Below are positions 6,923-15,177 of a DNA stretch of 24,729 nt, one piece after another (position 1 is the first letter of the stretch; every line of letters begins with the position of its first letter). The notes beneath the pieces were generated by a model. That model saw only the letters and a list, made by a program, of their open reading frames with translations. It was not told the DNA's origin and did no database searches. A program made the translations under genes and the position numbers. Origin of the DNA: an uncultured Bacillota bacterium (GTDB lineage: Bacteria; Bacillota; Clostridia; Peptostreptococcales; Anaerovoracaceae); assembly GCA_958448635.1 (NCBI GenBank), contig CAUDEQ010000024.1:1-24729 (forward strand), read 5' to 3'.

Positions 6923-7129
6923 CTATTCTCCTTCCACATCTATCGCACCATCCGGGCACATTCTTTCGCACATCCTGCAGACTACACAGTTCTCCGGAGA
7001 TTTGATGTCAGGCATCGATGTGCCGTACTTGTTTCTCTTCCTGGATTTAACAAAGATCTTTCTGGGGCAGGCCGTGTAGCATATGCCGCAGCCTTTGCAA
7101 CATGTCTTATCAACCGTAATAACCGCCAT
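6923..7129 (-). CDS. korD: 2-oxoacid:ferredoxin oxidoreductase, delta subunit (2[4Fe-4S] ferredoxin)
   Basis: The 68-aa protein has two complete CxxCxxCxxxC-P motifs: Cys11/14/17/21 and Cys48/51/54/58. It therefore binds two [4Fe-4S] clusters and carries electrons from the TPP-bearing subunits to external ferredoxin. It lies between the beta and gamma genes with gaps of 4 and 6 nt. Its ribosome site, AGAGGGTGA, is formed by the last codons of the beta gene, indicating coupled translation. Confidence 0.92.
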   Translation of the reverse strand: MAVITVDKTCCKGCGICYTACPRKIFVKSRKRNKYGTSMPDIKSPENCVVCRMCERMCPDGAIDVEGE

Positions 7130-7133
7130 ATTC

Positions 7134-7946
7134 TCACCCTCTTTCGATTCCCTGTTCCTTCAGCTTCCGCTCCACCTTATCGATATATTCCTCAGCAGTG
7201 TCATCATGTCTGAATACACCCACCGGAATCTTGCCTTCCTCCGGCTCCTTGCCGGCCTTATATATATACGTCATTTCCTTGTACCTGTTGATTATTGCCG
7301 CCGGATCCTTTTCGCCAAAGACGCTTTTTCCCGCCTGAACGGGACATTGGGTAAGCACCTCGATGAAAGAAAAGCCCTTGTGACTGATACCCTCGGCGAT
7401 GGATTTTGCCAACTGTACGGGATGGGCCGTAGTCCATCTTGCCACATAGCTTCCTCCCAGCGCCATAACCAGCCTGCAGCCGTCTATCGGCTCATCTATA
7501 CTGCCGAAAGGCGAGGTCTTGGTCACCGAGCCCTTTGGCGTCGCAGGTGATTTCTGCCCTCCCGTCATGCCGTAGATGTAATTGTTCGCCATCACCACCG
7601 TTAGATCTATATTCCTGGCGGCCGCATGCATCAGGTGGTTTCCTCCTATAGCCAGGCAATCTCCGTCTCCCGTAAATACCAGAATCTTCTTATCGGGACA
7701 CGCCAGCTTTAATCCTTCTGCAAAGGCCAGGGCTCTGCCATGCATGGTGTGCATCACGTCCAGCTTATAGTAGCACGGTATCCACGACGAGCAGCCTATG
7801 CCGCTGACGCATGCGATGTCCTCATTGACGCCCAGCTCCTCCATGGCATTGATGGCAGCTACCTGTATTATTCCGTTGCCGCAGCCGGGACAAAACAGAG
7901 TCGGAAGCGAATCCGTCTTTATATATTTCTCATAGAGCTTATTCAT
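7134..7946 (-). CDS. korB: 2-oxoacid:ferredoxin oxidoreductase, beta subunit (TPP-binding)
   Basis: The 270-aa subunit has the TPP/Mg motif GDGDCLAIGGNH (93-104) followed by NNYIYGMTGGQKSPATP (121-137), and cysteines of the CPGCG type (Cys19, Cys22) plus GIGCSSWIPCY (49-59) and Cys201, which in this family ligate a [4Fe-4S] cluster. MTGGQ.SP.TP with the CPGCGNG start is typical of 2-oxoglutarate and branched-chain 2-oxoacid oxidoreductases rather than fused pyruvate enzymes. With the alpha subunit it decarboxylates a 2-oxoacid to an acyl-CoA and reduces ferredoxin. It starts 4 nt after the alpha stop. Confidence 0.92.
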   Translation of the reverse strand: MNKLYEKYIKTDSLPTLFCPGCGNGIIQVAAINAMEELGVNEDIACVSGIGCSSWIPCYYKLDVMHTMHGRALAFAEGLKLACPDKKILVFTGDGDCLAIGGNHLMHAAARNIDLTVVMANNYIYGMTGGQKSPATPKGSVTKTSPFGSIDEPIDGCRLVMALGGSYVARWTTAHPVQLAKSIAEGISHKGFSFIEVLTQCPVQAGKSVFGEKDPAAIINRYKEMTYIYKAGKEPEEGKIPVGVFRHDDTAEEYIDKVERKLKEQGIERG

Positions 7947-7950
7947 ATGC

Positions 7951-9141
7951 TTACACCTCTTTCAGAATCTCATCCAGTATTTCACTCGGAGTATGTATGT
8001 CTCCTCCGCACTTTGACATCGGAATTACCTTCTTATCCTTGAGGACTCTCTCTATTTCACGGCTGTACTTGCCTATATTCATCTCCGGTACGATTATTAT
8101 GCCGGCATCCTTGGTGGCTTCTCTCAGGTGTTCTTCCGGACACGGCCACACCGTATTAATCTTTACCAGTCCCACCTTGAGATGGCTGTAATCCGTATGC
8201 ATCGTTGCCGGCACGCCTTTCTTGAAGATATCCTTTATTATTCTGAACTTAGGCATTATCCTGTCATCCTCCACCTTTCTCGCCAGCTTGACAGCATCGA
8301 TGGCCGGTCTGACAACTGAGCCGTAAGCTACGATGGCAACGTCCGCATCCTCCATGAAGTATGTCTTGATATCTGCAATGACATCCACATTGTCCTTTAT
8401 CTTCTTGTTTATGTTATTTATGAATTCTCCGCTGCGCCCTGCCAGGTGCCCTATTCTTCGACCCCTGTCGTCATGGAGTTGACCCTCCACCAGTACGTTG
8501 GCTCCTTTAAAAAAATCCTCCTGCGGCGATACCACATATTTCTGCTTGACGCTTTTTATCTGCTTGGAGCCGTCTCTAAGGCGGATTTTTTCTCTCATAT
8601 GGCCTACGACTTCATCTGCCAGAAGAATTACAGGTGTTCTGAACTGCTCTGCCAACTCAAATGCCTTTATGGTAAAATCGTACATCTCCTGCACCGAAGA
8701 CGGACAGAGAACGATGATTCCGTAATCGCCGTGGCTTCCGTATCTCGCCTGATATATATCCTGCTGTGAAGAAAGCGTCGGCTGCCCTGTGGACGGACCG
8801 CCCCTCTGAACGTTTACGATGACGATGGGAGTCTCCGTTACTGCCGCAAATCCTATGGCCTCCTGCATCAGGGTATAGCCGGGGCCTGACGTGGCAGTCA
8901 TGGCTTTCTTTCCTCCCCATCTGGCTCCGATGATGGCGCAGGCGGAGCCAATCTCATCCTCCATCTGGATGAATGCTCCTCCGACCTTCTGCATCTCCGA
9001 AGACATCATCTCTATGATCTCAGTGGACGGAGTTATGGGATATCCGGCAAAAAACCTGCAGCCTGCATATATCGCTCCCATGGCACAGGCTTCGTTTCCC
9101 TGCAAAATAACTTCCGTTTTTTTTGAAGATTTTTTCTCCAT
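7951..9141 (-). CDS. korA: 2-oxoacid:ferredoxin oxidoreductase, alpha subunit (KorA/VorB type)
   Basis: The 396-aa subunit has FFAGYPITPSTEIIE (30-44) with the conserved pyrimidine-domain segment, QMEDEIGS (59-66) and TATSGPG (82-88). It also has QRGGPSTGQPT (112-122), the loop typical of 2-oxoglutarate and branched-chain enzymes. It opens the alpha-beta-delta-gamma operon; in many genomes the ferredoxin subunit comes first instead. An in-frame TGA stands two codons before ATG 9141, so no longer protein is possible. The ribosome site AAAGGAAA is unusually far (about 12 nt) from that ATG. The exact 2-oxoacid is not decided by sequence. Confidence 0.9.
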   Translation of the reverse strand: MEKKSSKKTEVILQGNEACAMGAIYAGCRFFAGYPITPSTEIIEMMSSEMQKVGGAFIQMEDEIGSACAIIGARWGGKKAMTATSGPGYTLMQEAIGFAAVTETPIVIVNVQRGGPSTGQPTLSSQQDIYQARYGSHGDYGIIVLCPSSVQEMYDFTIKAFELAEQFRTPVILLADEVVGHMREKIRLRDGSKQIKSVKQKYVVSPQEDFFKGANVLVEGQLHDDRGRRIGHLAGRSGEFINNINKKIKDNVDVIADIKTYFMEDADVAIVAYGSVVRPAIDAVKLARKVEDDRIMPKFRIIKDIFKKGVPATMHTDYSHLKVGLVKINTVWPCPEEHLREATKDAGIIIVPEMNIGKYSREIERVLKDKKVIPMSKCGGDIHTPSEILDEILKEV

Positions 9142-9194
9142 TTTTCACTCATTTCCTTTCAGCCGGCGGACGCCTAAAAAATCTCTTCTTTAAA

Positions 9195-9226
9195 ATTATA
9201 TTAACATTGCATACAAAATGCTTCAA
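9195..9226 (-). promoter_or_regulatory. Probable promoter of the oxidoreductase operon
   Basis: A perfect TATAAT (9200-9195, minus strand) lies about 54 nt before the alpha-subunit start. The best -35 candidate, TTGAAG (9226-9221), sits at a long spacing of 20 nt, so the promoter may need an activator. Confidence 0.45.
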
Positions 9227-9229
9227 GTC

Positions 9230-9262
9230 AGAACGTTGAAATTTCAACATATTCTATGTTCT
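9230..9262. promoter_or_regulatory. Nested palindrome upstream of the oxidoreductase promoter, candidate operator
   Basis: GTTGAAATTTCAAC (9235-9248) is a perfect 14-bp palindrome. It is flanked by AGAAC (9230-9234) and GTTCT (9258-9262), which are also complementary to each other. It lies just upstream of the predicted -35 region of the oxidoreductase operon and outside the terminator of the neighbouring gene, so a transcription-factor site is plausible. No regulator gene is nearby. Confidence 0.4.
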
Positions 9263-9285
9263 AAAAAGGCACTTTGTATTATTGT

Positions 9286-9320
9286 ATACAAAAAGCGCCT
9301 GGTTTTAATCAGACGCTTTT
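9286..9320 (-). terminator. Intrinsic terminator of the replication/wall operon
   Basis: On the minus strand AAAAGCGTCTG (9320-9310) pairs with CAGGCGCTTTT (9301-9291), one pair being G-U, around an 8-nt loop, and the T run continues into TTGT. It lies 8 nt after the M23 peptidase stop codon. Confidence 0.85.
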
Positions 9321-9328
9321 ATCCTTTG

Positions 9329-12136
9329 CTATGGTAAATAATTAAGCGGATTTTTCGTGTTTCCGTTCACTCTGATTTCAAAGTGAAGATGAGGTCCTGT
9401 GCTGTTGCCTGAATTGCCCGATTTTGCAATTTCCATGCCTTGGAACACTTCATCACCTACGTCTACCAACAGCTTACTGTTATGTGCATATCGTGTTTCC
9501 ATACCGTTTTGATGGTCTATGGTTATCATATATCCGTATCCCCCGCTATAGCCGGCTGATACTACTATACCTCCATCTGCAGCGAATACCTTGTTTCCTG
9601 TCGGAAGACCCAAGTCGACACCGGAGTGGAATCTTCCCCATCTAGGCCCATATCTGGATGTGATGGTATATTTCCCTGATTTCAACGGCCATATGAATTT
9701 TCCCGAACCTACTGACGGCGGTCTCTCCTTCGCTCCCACAAGAACGATCTCCGTTACAGGCTCCTTCTTGACAGTGGTCACAAGAGGGTTTTCTTCAACC
9801 TGCTCTCCGTTAACCAGTACTATTCTCGAGGTAACCTCGCTTAGTCCGTCTTCACCTGTCTGCTGTGTCTCTGAATATCCCTCATAAATATCCTGAGAAT
9901 CCTTTTTCTCCACCTTATGCTCCATCACCTTGTCATACGTTACCTTCTCGGTGATTCTTACCGTCATTATAGGTGCTTCCTGCCTTATTATCAGCTTATC
10001 GCCAACCACCAGCTTCTTTCTGTCCACATTAGGGTTATCCTTTATTATGTCATCCTCTGTGGTGGAATACAGCTTGGCGACATCCGCCAGAGTTTCTCCG
10101 GCAACGACCGTATGCAGCGACTCCTTTTGTCCGCTAGTGCAAAGAAGATCCAACATCTCATCCTTGGACACAACCTTTTCAAGGCTTATATTATCCTCCT
10201 TGGCTTCCCATTTTTCCACGATCTCAATCTTCTCTACCTCGGAGTTCTCCATGTGGCTCTTATATCTGTCCTCTATCTCTCGGAACACTTCCTCTGCCAC
10301 ATCCTTGCTTTCAACTGCACCTACCTTCTTGCCTCCTACGAATATGCAGTAGGCCTTTACATTGAGGTCACCCATATATGTAAGACGTTTGAGCACGTCT
10401 TCTGACGTATCTATCTCCGCTTCTCCGCCTGTCCAGACTCTGTCAAATTCCACGTCCTTTCTGGCGTCTATTATTACATCTACGTTCTTATCTTCAGTCA
10501 GCGCATCCTGTACCAGCTCCGTGATCTGAAGGACATCGTCCTTTTCCTTGACGAAGCCCAGGGTCTTGCCATTATATGAATAGGCATATGCCGTATAATA
10601 ATTGCATACTCCGGCAGCTGCCACCGCCGCTGTAAGGACTACGGCAAATGCTGCCAGTAACGCAGTCTTATGCTTGTCGCAGAAGGTCTTGAATTTATTG
10701 AACTTCTTCGCAAAGTTCGTCTTCTCGTAATCCTCTCTTCTCTTCCTGAGGGATATATCCACCAGTTTCCTGGCTTCCTCTGCCCTCTGCTTACGTTCCT
10801 CCTCCAGCTGCTTCTTTTCTTCTTCGGACTCTGTATGACGTTCCTCCTTCGACTTAAGACCGAAAAGATCTCTCCACTTGAAGTTTGGAACTTCTTTAAT
10901 CTCAGTATTTATTGTCACGCCCTTGACGTTTACTATGCCGCCGCCCATCTCGGCATCCTCGCGGCTTTTGGCCTCCAGACGAAGTCTTTCAAGCTTGCCC
11001 TTTGCTTCCGCATCGCGCTTGGCCTTCTTGATGAGCTCACGCTCTTCAGCTTTTCTGAGCCTTTCCAAGCGCTTCTTTTCTTCTCTTATGCGCTTGGCTT
11101 CTCTTTCAGCTATTATCTTGGCAGCCTTGGCTTCCCTTTCGGCAAGCATTTTCGCAGCTCTGGCCTCCCTTTCTGCCTGCGCTCTGGCAGCTCTGGCCTC
11201 TTTCTCTGCCTGAGCTCTTGCGAGCTTTTCCGCCCTACGCTGCTGCGCACGCTTTTCCCTGGCTTCCTTTTCTGCCTGCGCTCTCTGCCTTCGTATTCTT
11301 TTTTCCTGTTCCTCCCTCATCTGCAGCTCAAGTTTCTGCTCTTTTTGGTCGTCCAGTACGGATTCGACCTCCTTTTGCTTCGATTTAAGCAGTGCCTTCT
11401 GATGGTCCAACTTTTCCTGCTGTACCTCAGCAAGCTTCATGGTATGTCTTTCCGCAGCGTTGGATATGATATCTAAGCTCGCCTCCTGCTGCTTCTGAGC
11501 GAAAAGCAGCTCATGCTTTGCCTCTTCCAGGCTTATCTTAGGCTCTTGATACGGCTGATGGCTATTCTCCGATTTCTTGTTCTCTTCAGGCTCTTCAGCA
11601 AAGAAGTCAGCTATTTCCTCTTCCGTTGCCATATTGGAACGTCTCTCCGCTTCCATGGCCTCAAGCGCTGTTTTTCTGGAAATCTTCTTGGCTAATCTTT
11701 CGGCCTCTGCCGCCTGACGGCGCTTTCTTTCGGCCTCCTCCTCAATCAAAGCAGCACGTCGCTGAGCTTCCAACACTTTTTGCTGCTGAATACGGGCCTC
11801 AGCCTCCCTTCGAAGCATCTCTTCCTTTCTCTGCTTCTCTGCCAGAGCATCCTTTTCTGCCTGTTGCAGGATTGCCCTCTTAGCTGCAAGAACCTCCTCT
11901 GAATCCTTCATATATAGAGGCTCCTCAACAGATTCCGCAGAGCTTCCACCTGACAGTGAAGCGTTTTCCTCCCCTGAAGCCTTCAAATCTTCAACGCTTT
12001 TCCTGAGCTTCTTTATGTCCTCATACACCTTTCTCGCATCTTCGTTGTGCATGATGAATTCTTCCCTGCTCATGGTATTTTCTATTGGCTTATCAAGTTG
12101 ATCTTTTCTCTCGTTATCTCCTCGAAGCATTGGCAT
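9329..12136 (-). CDS. Membrane-anchored M23 metallopeptidase with LysM and G5 domains and a long cytoplasmic coiled-coil arm
   Basis: The 935-aa protein has: a very charged Glu/Arg/Lys/Ala-rich region (about 75-395) with six consecutive 11-residue repeats (286-351), a single transmembrane helix (about 490-510), a LysM domain (about 674-718), a G5-like domain (about 724-800) and a C-terminal LytM/M23 domain. Zinc ligands His837, Asp841 and His918 (HSGVD...HLH) and catalytic His885 and His916 are all present, so it should be an active peptidoglycan endopeptidase. About 490 residues would lie in the cytoplasm, which is unusual for this family. The start at 12136 has CAGGAGAAAG before it and overlaps the DnaD-like gene by 55 nt. 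A start at Met22 lacks a ribosome site. Confidence 0.9.
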   Translation of the reverse strand: MPMLRGDNERKDQLDKPIENTMSREEFIMHNEDARKVYEDIKKLRKSVEDLKASGEENASLSGGSSAESVEEPLYMKDSEEVLAAKRAILQQAEKDALAEKQRKEEMLRREAEARIQQQKVLEAQRRAALIEEEAERKRRQAAEAERLAKKISRKTALEAMEAERRSNMATEEEIADFFAEEPEENKKSENSHQPYQEPKISLEEAKHELLFAQKQQEASLDIISNAAERHTMKLAEVQQEKLDHQKALLKSKQKEVESVLDDQKEQKLELQMREEQEKRIRRQRAQAEKEAREKRAQQRRAEKLARAQAEKEARAARAQAEREARAAKMLAEREAKAAKIIAEREAKRIREEKKRLERLRKAEERELIKKAKRDAEAKGKLERLRLEAKSREDAEMGGGIVNVKGVTINTEIKEVPNFKWRDLFGLKSKEERHTESEEEKKQLEEERKQRAEEARKLVDISLRKRREDYEKTNFAKKFNKFKTFCDKHKTALLAAFAVVLTAAVAAAGVCNYYTAYAYSYNGKTLGFVKEKDDVLQITELVQDALTEDKNVDVIIDARKDVEFDRVWTGGEAEIDTSEDVLKRLTYMGDLNVKAYCIFVGGKKVGAVESKDVAEEVFREIEDRYKSHMENSEVEKIEIVEKWEAKEDNISLEKVVSKDEMLDLLCTSGQKESLHTVVAGETLADVAKLYSTTEDDIIKDNPNVDRKKLVVGDKLIIRQEAPIMTVRITEKVTYDKVMEHKVEKKDSQDIYEGYSETQQTGEDGLSEVTSRIVLVNGEQVEENPLVTTVKKEPVTEIVLVGAKERPPSVGSGKFIWPLKSGKYTITSRYGPRWGRFHSGVDLGLPTGNKVFAADGGIVVSAGYSGGYGYMITIDHQNGMETRYAHNSKLLVDVGDEVFQGMEIAKSGNSGNSTGPHLHFEIRVNGNTKNPLNYLP
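11084..11281 (-). repeat. Six 11-codon repeats inside the M23 peptidase gene
   Basis: Residues 286-351 divide without gaps into six 11-residue units, for example AQAEKEARAAR, AQAEREARAAK and MLAEREAKAAK. The 11-residue (hendecad) period is that of a coiled coil with almost no supertwist, distinct from the usual heptads. The similarity persists in the DNA, which suggests expansion by tandem duplication. Confidence 0.75.
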
Positions 12137-13347
12137 CTTTCTCCTGTTTCAAGCATTCCGGTATCCCTGCACTCAGGACACCTGTACTTTACATCCATAT
12201 GATCTATTTCAAATCCGTTGTCGGTCAGAAGGAAGGCCTTTTCCGTGTTAAGGGCATCCATACGTCGTTTCAGCTGCTCCATAAGGCTCTTCCTGTCCAC
12301 GCTGTCAGATATTATTATCTTCGACATCTGTGAGCTCATATCTGTAAGCTCGTCTTCTATTTCCTTTATCTTCGGTACTGCATCGTAAACTGCACGTCGC
12401 CTTTCCTCCGCTTCAGCTTCATTTTTGCTGCGCAGAGCTTCGTAATATCTCGATATCTCTCCGGCCGTCAGCGACTTTCTTTCTCCGTCGGGTCCATTGC
12501 CGCCGCCTTTCCTTTCCTCGTACCAGTTTATCAGCACTTTATTTACATAATTGATATTGGGATTGGCTATCCCTGATGTTTTGCTGCAGGCCTCCAATAC
12601 CTTGTCCAATGTGAACTCCATGGTTTCAAACCATGTGTCCATTATGCGGCGCTCTTCCTCAGTGGCATTACGCATAAAGCCGAGTGCCTGAAAAACCCTC
12701 TTATACAGGTACTGCTTCTTCTCATTTTCGCTGAGATATTTTTCCACCGAAATAACATCTCTCAGGCCCTCTGATGCCCATGCCTTTATTACAGCCGCTA
12801 TGTACTTTATGTCCTTTTTTTTCTTCTGCACACAGTATGAATACCCGTAGACTATGACTTCCGGCGCAGCGCCGAAGTCGTTTATCCATGAAAGAACCTC
12901 CATAAGCTCCGTGCCGCTTATGACTCTTCCTGTGATGTTCTCTATGGCGGCGAACATATCCTTGATCTCCTTGTCCGCCATCTGTGCCTGCGCATTCTGC
13001 TCGGAAATATATACCTTTCTGCTGCTCTTACCGTAAAGCTGCTCCTTGAGGACTATGAATTCTATATCGTATTCGAACTTGTCCTCAGGATTTTTTTTGA
13101 TTTTCTTTACAGCACCCAGCTTTTCCCAGTATGTCCATGCCTTCAGTACGTCTTCCAACTCCAATGAAAGATGTCTGGCTATTTCTTCATTGGTTATATC
13201 CAGAGACAGATTGGCATACATCAGAGCAAGGAGATATACCTTGACGAAATCTCCCGGCGCTGAAGCCATATGCTCGTTTATAAAAATGTTTTCCACGCCG
13301 GTATCCAGCAGGAAATAATCATTTATCTGTTCTTTTCTGAAGCCCAT
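12082..13347 (-). CDS. DnaD-domain primosome protein with a C-terminal helicase-loader-like zinc segment
   Basis: The 421-aa protein starts with a winged-helix-like region (about 10-105). It then has two DnaD/DnaB_2 domains (about 130-195 and 225-280), each ending in the YxxxIxxxW-type signature (YIAAVIKAW, YVNKVLINW). After a charged helix (about 305-370) comes a segment like the N-terminus of DnaC/DnaI-type loaders: ALNTEKAFLLTDNGF, then a zinc knuckle with Cys390, Cys393, Cys405 and Cys407. The AAA+ ATPase that normally follows this segment is absent; the protein stops 14 residues after the last cysteine. It lies directly behind the replicative helicase gene, with GGAGGACAG before its start, so a role in loading that helicase at replication start or restart is likely. 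Confidence 0.85.
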   Translation of the reverse strand: MGFRKEQINDYFLLDTGVENIFINEHMASAPGDFVKVYLLALMYANLSLDITNEEIARHLSLELEDVLKAWTYWEKLGAVKKIKKNPEDKFEYDIEFIVLKEQLYGKSSRKVYISEQNAQAQMADKEIKDMFAAIENITGRVISGTELMEVLSWINDFGAAPEVIVYGYSYCVQKKKKDIKYIAAVIKAWASEGLRDVISVEKYLSENEKKQYLYKRVFQALGFMRNATEEERRIMDTWFETMEFTLDKVLEACSKTSGIANPNINYVNKVLINWYEERKGGGNGPDGERKSLTAGEISRYYEALRSKNEAEAEERRRAVYDAVPKIKEIEDELTDMSSQMSKIIISDSVDRKSLMEQLKRRMDALNTEKAFLLTDNGFEIDHMDVKYRCPECRDTGMLETGERCQCFEEITREKINLISQ

Positions 13348-13367
13348 CTGTCCTCCAAATCATCTTG

Positions 13368-14705
13368 TTAAAAGTCTGCCGTATTGCTCATGTGAGCACT
13401 GTCAACAAATTTTGTCAGCTTATCGAGCCATGCCACTTTAACAGTTCCCGTAGGTCCGCTTCTCTGCTTGGCCACGATCACCTCGCACTCCCCGATGGCC
13501 TCCGTATCCTCGTTGTAGTATTCATCTCTATAGAGAAATATAACGATATCGGCATCCTGCTCTATGGAGCCTGATTCTCTAAGGTCGGAAAGCATCGGTC
13601 TGTGATCTGTCCTCTGCTCCGGGGCTCTGGAAAGCTGAGAAAGCACAAGCACTGGACAATCCAACTCTCTGGCCAACAGCTTGAGATTTCTTGATATCAC
13701 TGATATCTCCTGTGTCCTGGAATCTGCCCGCCCTTCGGGATTCATCAGCTGAAGGTAGTCTATAACCACAAGATCCAGACCTTCCTCAGCCTTTAATCTC
13801 CTGCATTTACTTTTCATCTCCATGATGTTGATGCCTGCCGTATCGTCTATATGTATATTCGCCTTAGATAAGATATCCAACGCTATGTTTATATCATCCC
13901 AGTCACGTCTCTCAAGCCTTCCCGTCTTAAGGGCCTGCATGCTTACCTTTGACTCCATACTGAGAAGTCTCTGCCCCAACTGGTCCTTTGACATCTCCAG
14001 GCTGAATACCATCACCGAGGCTCTTCCCTTTACAGCCGCATTGAGAGCCAACGAAAGAGCGAAAGCCGTCTTTCCCATGGCAGGCCTTGCCGCCAGTATT
14101 ATCAGATCCGATCTCTGAAGGCCGGACGTCATGTTATCCAGATATTTGAAGCCTGTAGTCACTCCCGTAAGTCCACCGTCCAGTTTGGATGCCTTGTCTA
14201 TTATCTCTATATTTTCAATGAGAACATCCTTTATATGGGAATACTGTCCCTTCTGCCGTTTCTGTGAAATCTCAAATATGCCGCTTTCGGCATAGTCCAG
14301 CATCTGCCCTGCATCCATGCTTCCGTCATAGCCTTTAACAACTATATCGTCGGCTGTCTGTATAATTCTTCTGACAGTAGCCATTTCCGCAACAATTTTG
14401 GCGTATTCCATGGCATTGGAGGTGGCAGGAGTTGCTGCCGACAGAGATGCGATATATGCTCTTCCGCCCACCATATTGAGACTGTTTCTCTTCTTCAGCT
14501 CTTCTGAGACGGTCAGGGCATCTACGGGAGCATTTCTCCTGTGGAGATCGAGAATAGCTCTGAATATCTCCTTGTGGTTTTCATCGTAAAAATCCTCAGG
14601 TCTTGTGACCTCCACCACATCAAAGAGCGCATCCTTGGAAAGGAGCGCTGCACCTAATACTGATTTTTCCGCATCAATACTATGCGGAGGGATTCTTCCT
14701 TCCAT
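13368..14705 (-). CDS. dnaB: Replicative DNA helicase (DnaB; DnaC in Bacillus naming)
   Basis: The 445-aa protein begins with the N-terminal dimerisation domain (PPHSIDAEKSVLGA, 6-19) and has a RecA-like motor domain with Walker A ARPAMGKT (206-213), Walker B VVIDYLQL (313-320), the QLSR motif (357-360) and the C-terminal KQRSGPTGT (413-421) containing the arginine finger. Length is normal and no intein is present. It unwinds DNA at the replication fork as a hexamer. It follows rplI by 16 nt (site GCAGGAG) and precedes the DnaD-like gene by 20 nt, the classical Firmicutes arrangement. Confidence 0.97.
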   Translation of the reverse strand: MEGRIPPHSIDAEKSVLGAALLSKDALFDVVEVTRPEDFYDENHKEIFRAILDLHRRNAPVDALTVSEELKKRNSLNMVGGRAYIASLSAATPATSNAMEYAKIVAEMATVRRIIQTADDIVVKGYDGSMDAGQMLDYAESGIFEISQKRQKGQYSHIKDVLIENIEIIDKASKLDGGLTGVTTGFKYLDNMTSGLQRSDLIILAARPAMGKTAFALSLALNAAVKGRASVMVFSLEMSKDQLGQRLLSMESKVSMQALKTGRLERRDWDDINIALDILSKANIHIDDTAGINIMEMKSKCRRLKAEEGLDLVVIDYLQLMNPEGRADSRTQEISVISRNLKLLARELDCPVLVLSQLSRAPEQRTDHRPMLSDLRESGSIEQDADIVIFLYRDEYYNEDTEAIGECEVIVAKQRSGPTGTVKVAWLDKLTKFVDSAHMSNTADF

Positions 14706-14721
14706 AAGCTACTCCTGCAGT

Positions 14722-15165
14722 TTAAACGGTTACCGTCACCTTAAGGGTTGCAGATACTTCAGGGAAAAGCTTTACTGCCACCTGAAAATCTCCTGTCTGC
14801 TTGATAGGACTTGTCAGGTCTATCTTCTTCTTGTCCACCTTGATCTTTTCCTGTTCTTCCAAGGCATCTGCGATGTCCTTCGATGTTATGGAGCCGAAAA
14901 GCTTACCGTTTTCGCCGCCCTTTGACTTTATGACAACTGTAATTTTGCTCATCTCCTCAGCCTGCTTCTTTGCAGCTTCCTTCTGAGCTTCAAGCTTTTC
15001 AGCAGCTATGGCCTTCTGCTTCTCAAGATTTCTTACATTGCCTTCTGTTGCCTCCTTGGCAAGGCCCTTGGGCAGAAGCATGTTCCTGGCATAACCGTCG
15101 CTTACCTTTACGACATCTCCTGCTTTACCTGTTCCCTTAACATCCTTTAACAGTATTACTATCAT
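14722..15165 (-). CDS. rplI: 50S ribosomal protein L9 (bL9)
   Basis: The 147-aa protein has the highly conserved N-domain MIVILLKDVKGTGKAGDVVKV followed by DGYARNMLLPKGLA, a long connecting helix (about 41-75) and a C-domain ending in TLKVTVTV. Length is typical. AGGAGG lies about 7 nt before the ATG and overlaps the stop codon of the gdpP-like gene (TAGGAGG), so the two are likely translationally linked. Its place between gdpP and dnaB is conserved in Firmicutes. Confidence 0.98.
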   Translation of the reverse strand: MIVILLKDVKGTGKAGDVVKVSDGYARNMLLPKGLAKEATEGNVRNLEKQKAIAAEKLEAQKEAAKKQAEEMSKITVVIKSKGGENGKLFGSITSKDIADALEEQEKIKVDKKKIDLTSPIKQTGDFQVAVKLFPEVSATLKVTVTV

Positions 15166-15177
15166 GATTATATCCTC

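Noticed and set aside
10670..11476. 268-aa plus-strand open frame rich in Leu, Phe and Ser
   Set aside because: It is the antisense shadow of the Glu/Lys/Ala-rich coiled-coil region of the M23 peptidase gene; it has no ribosome site or domain.
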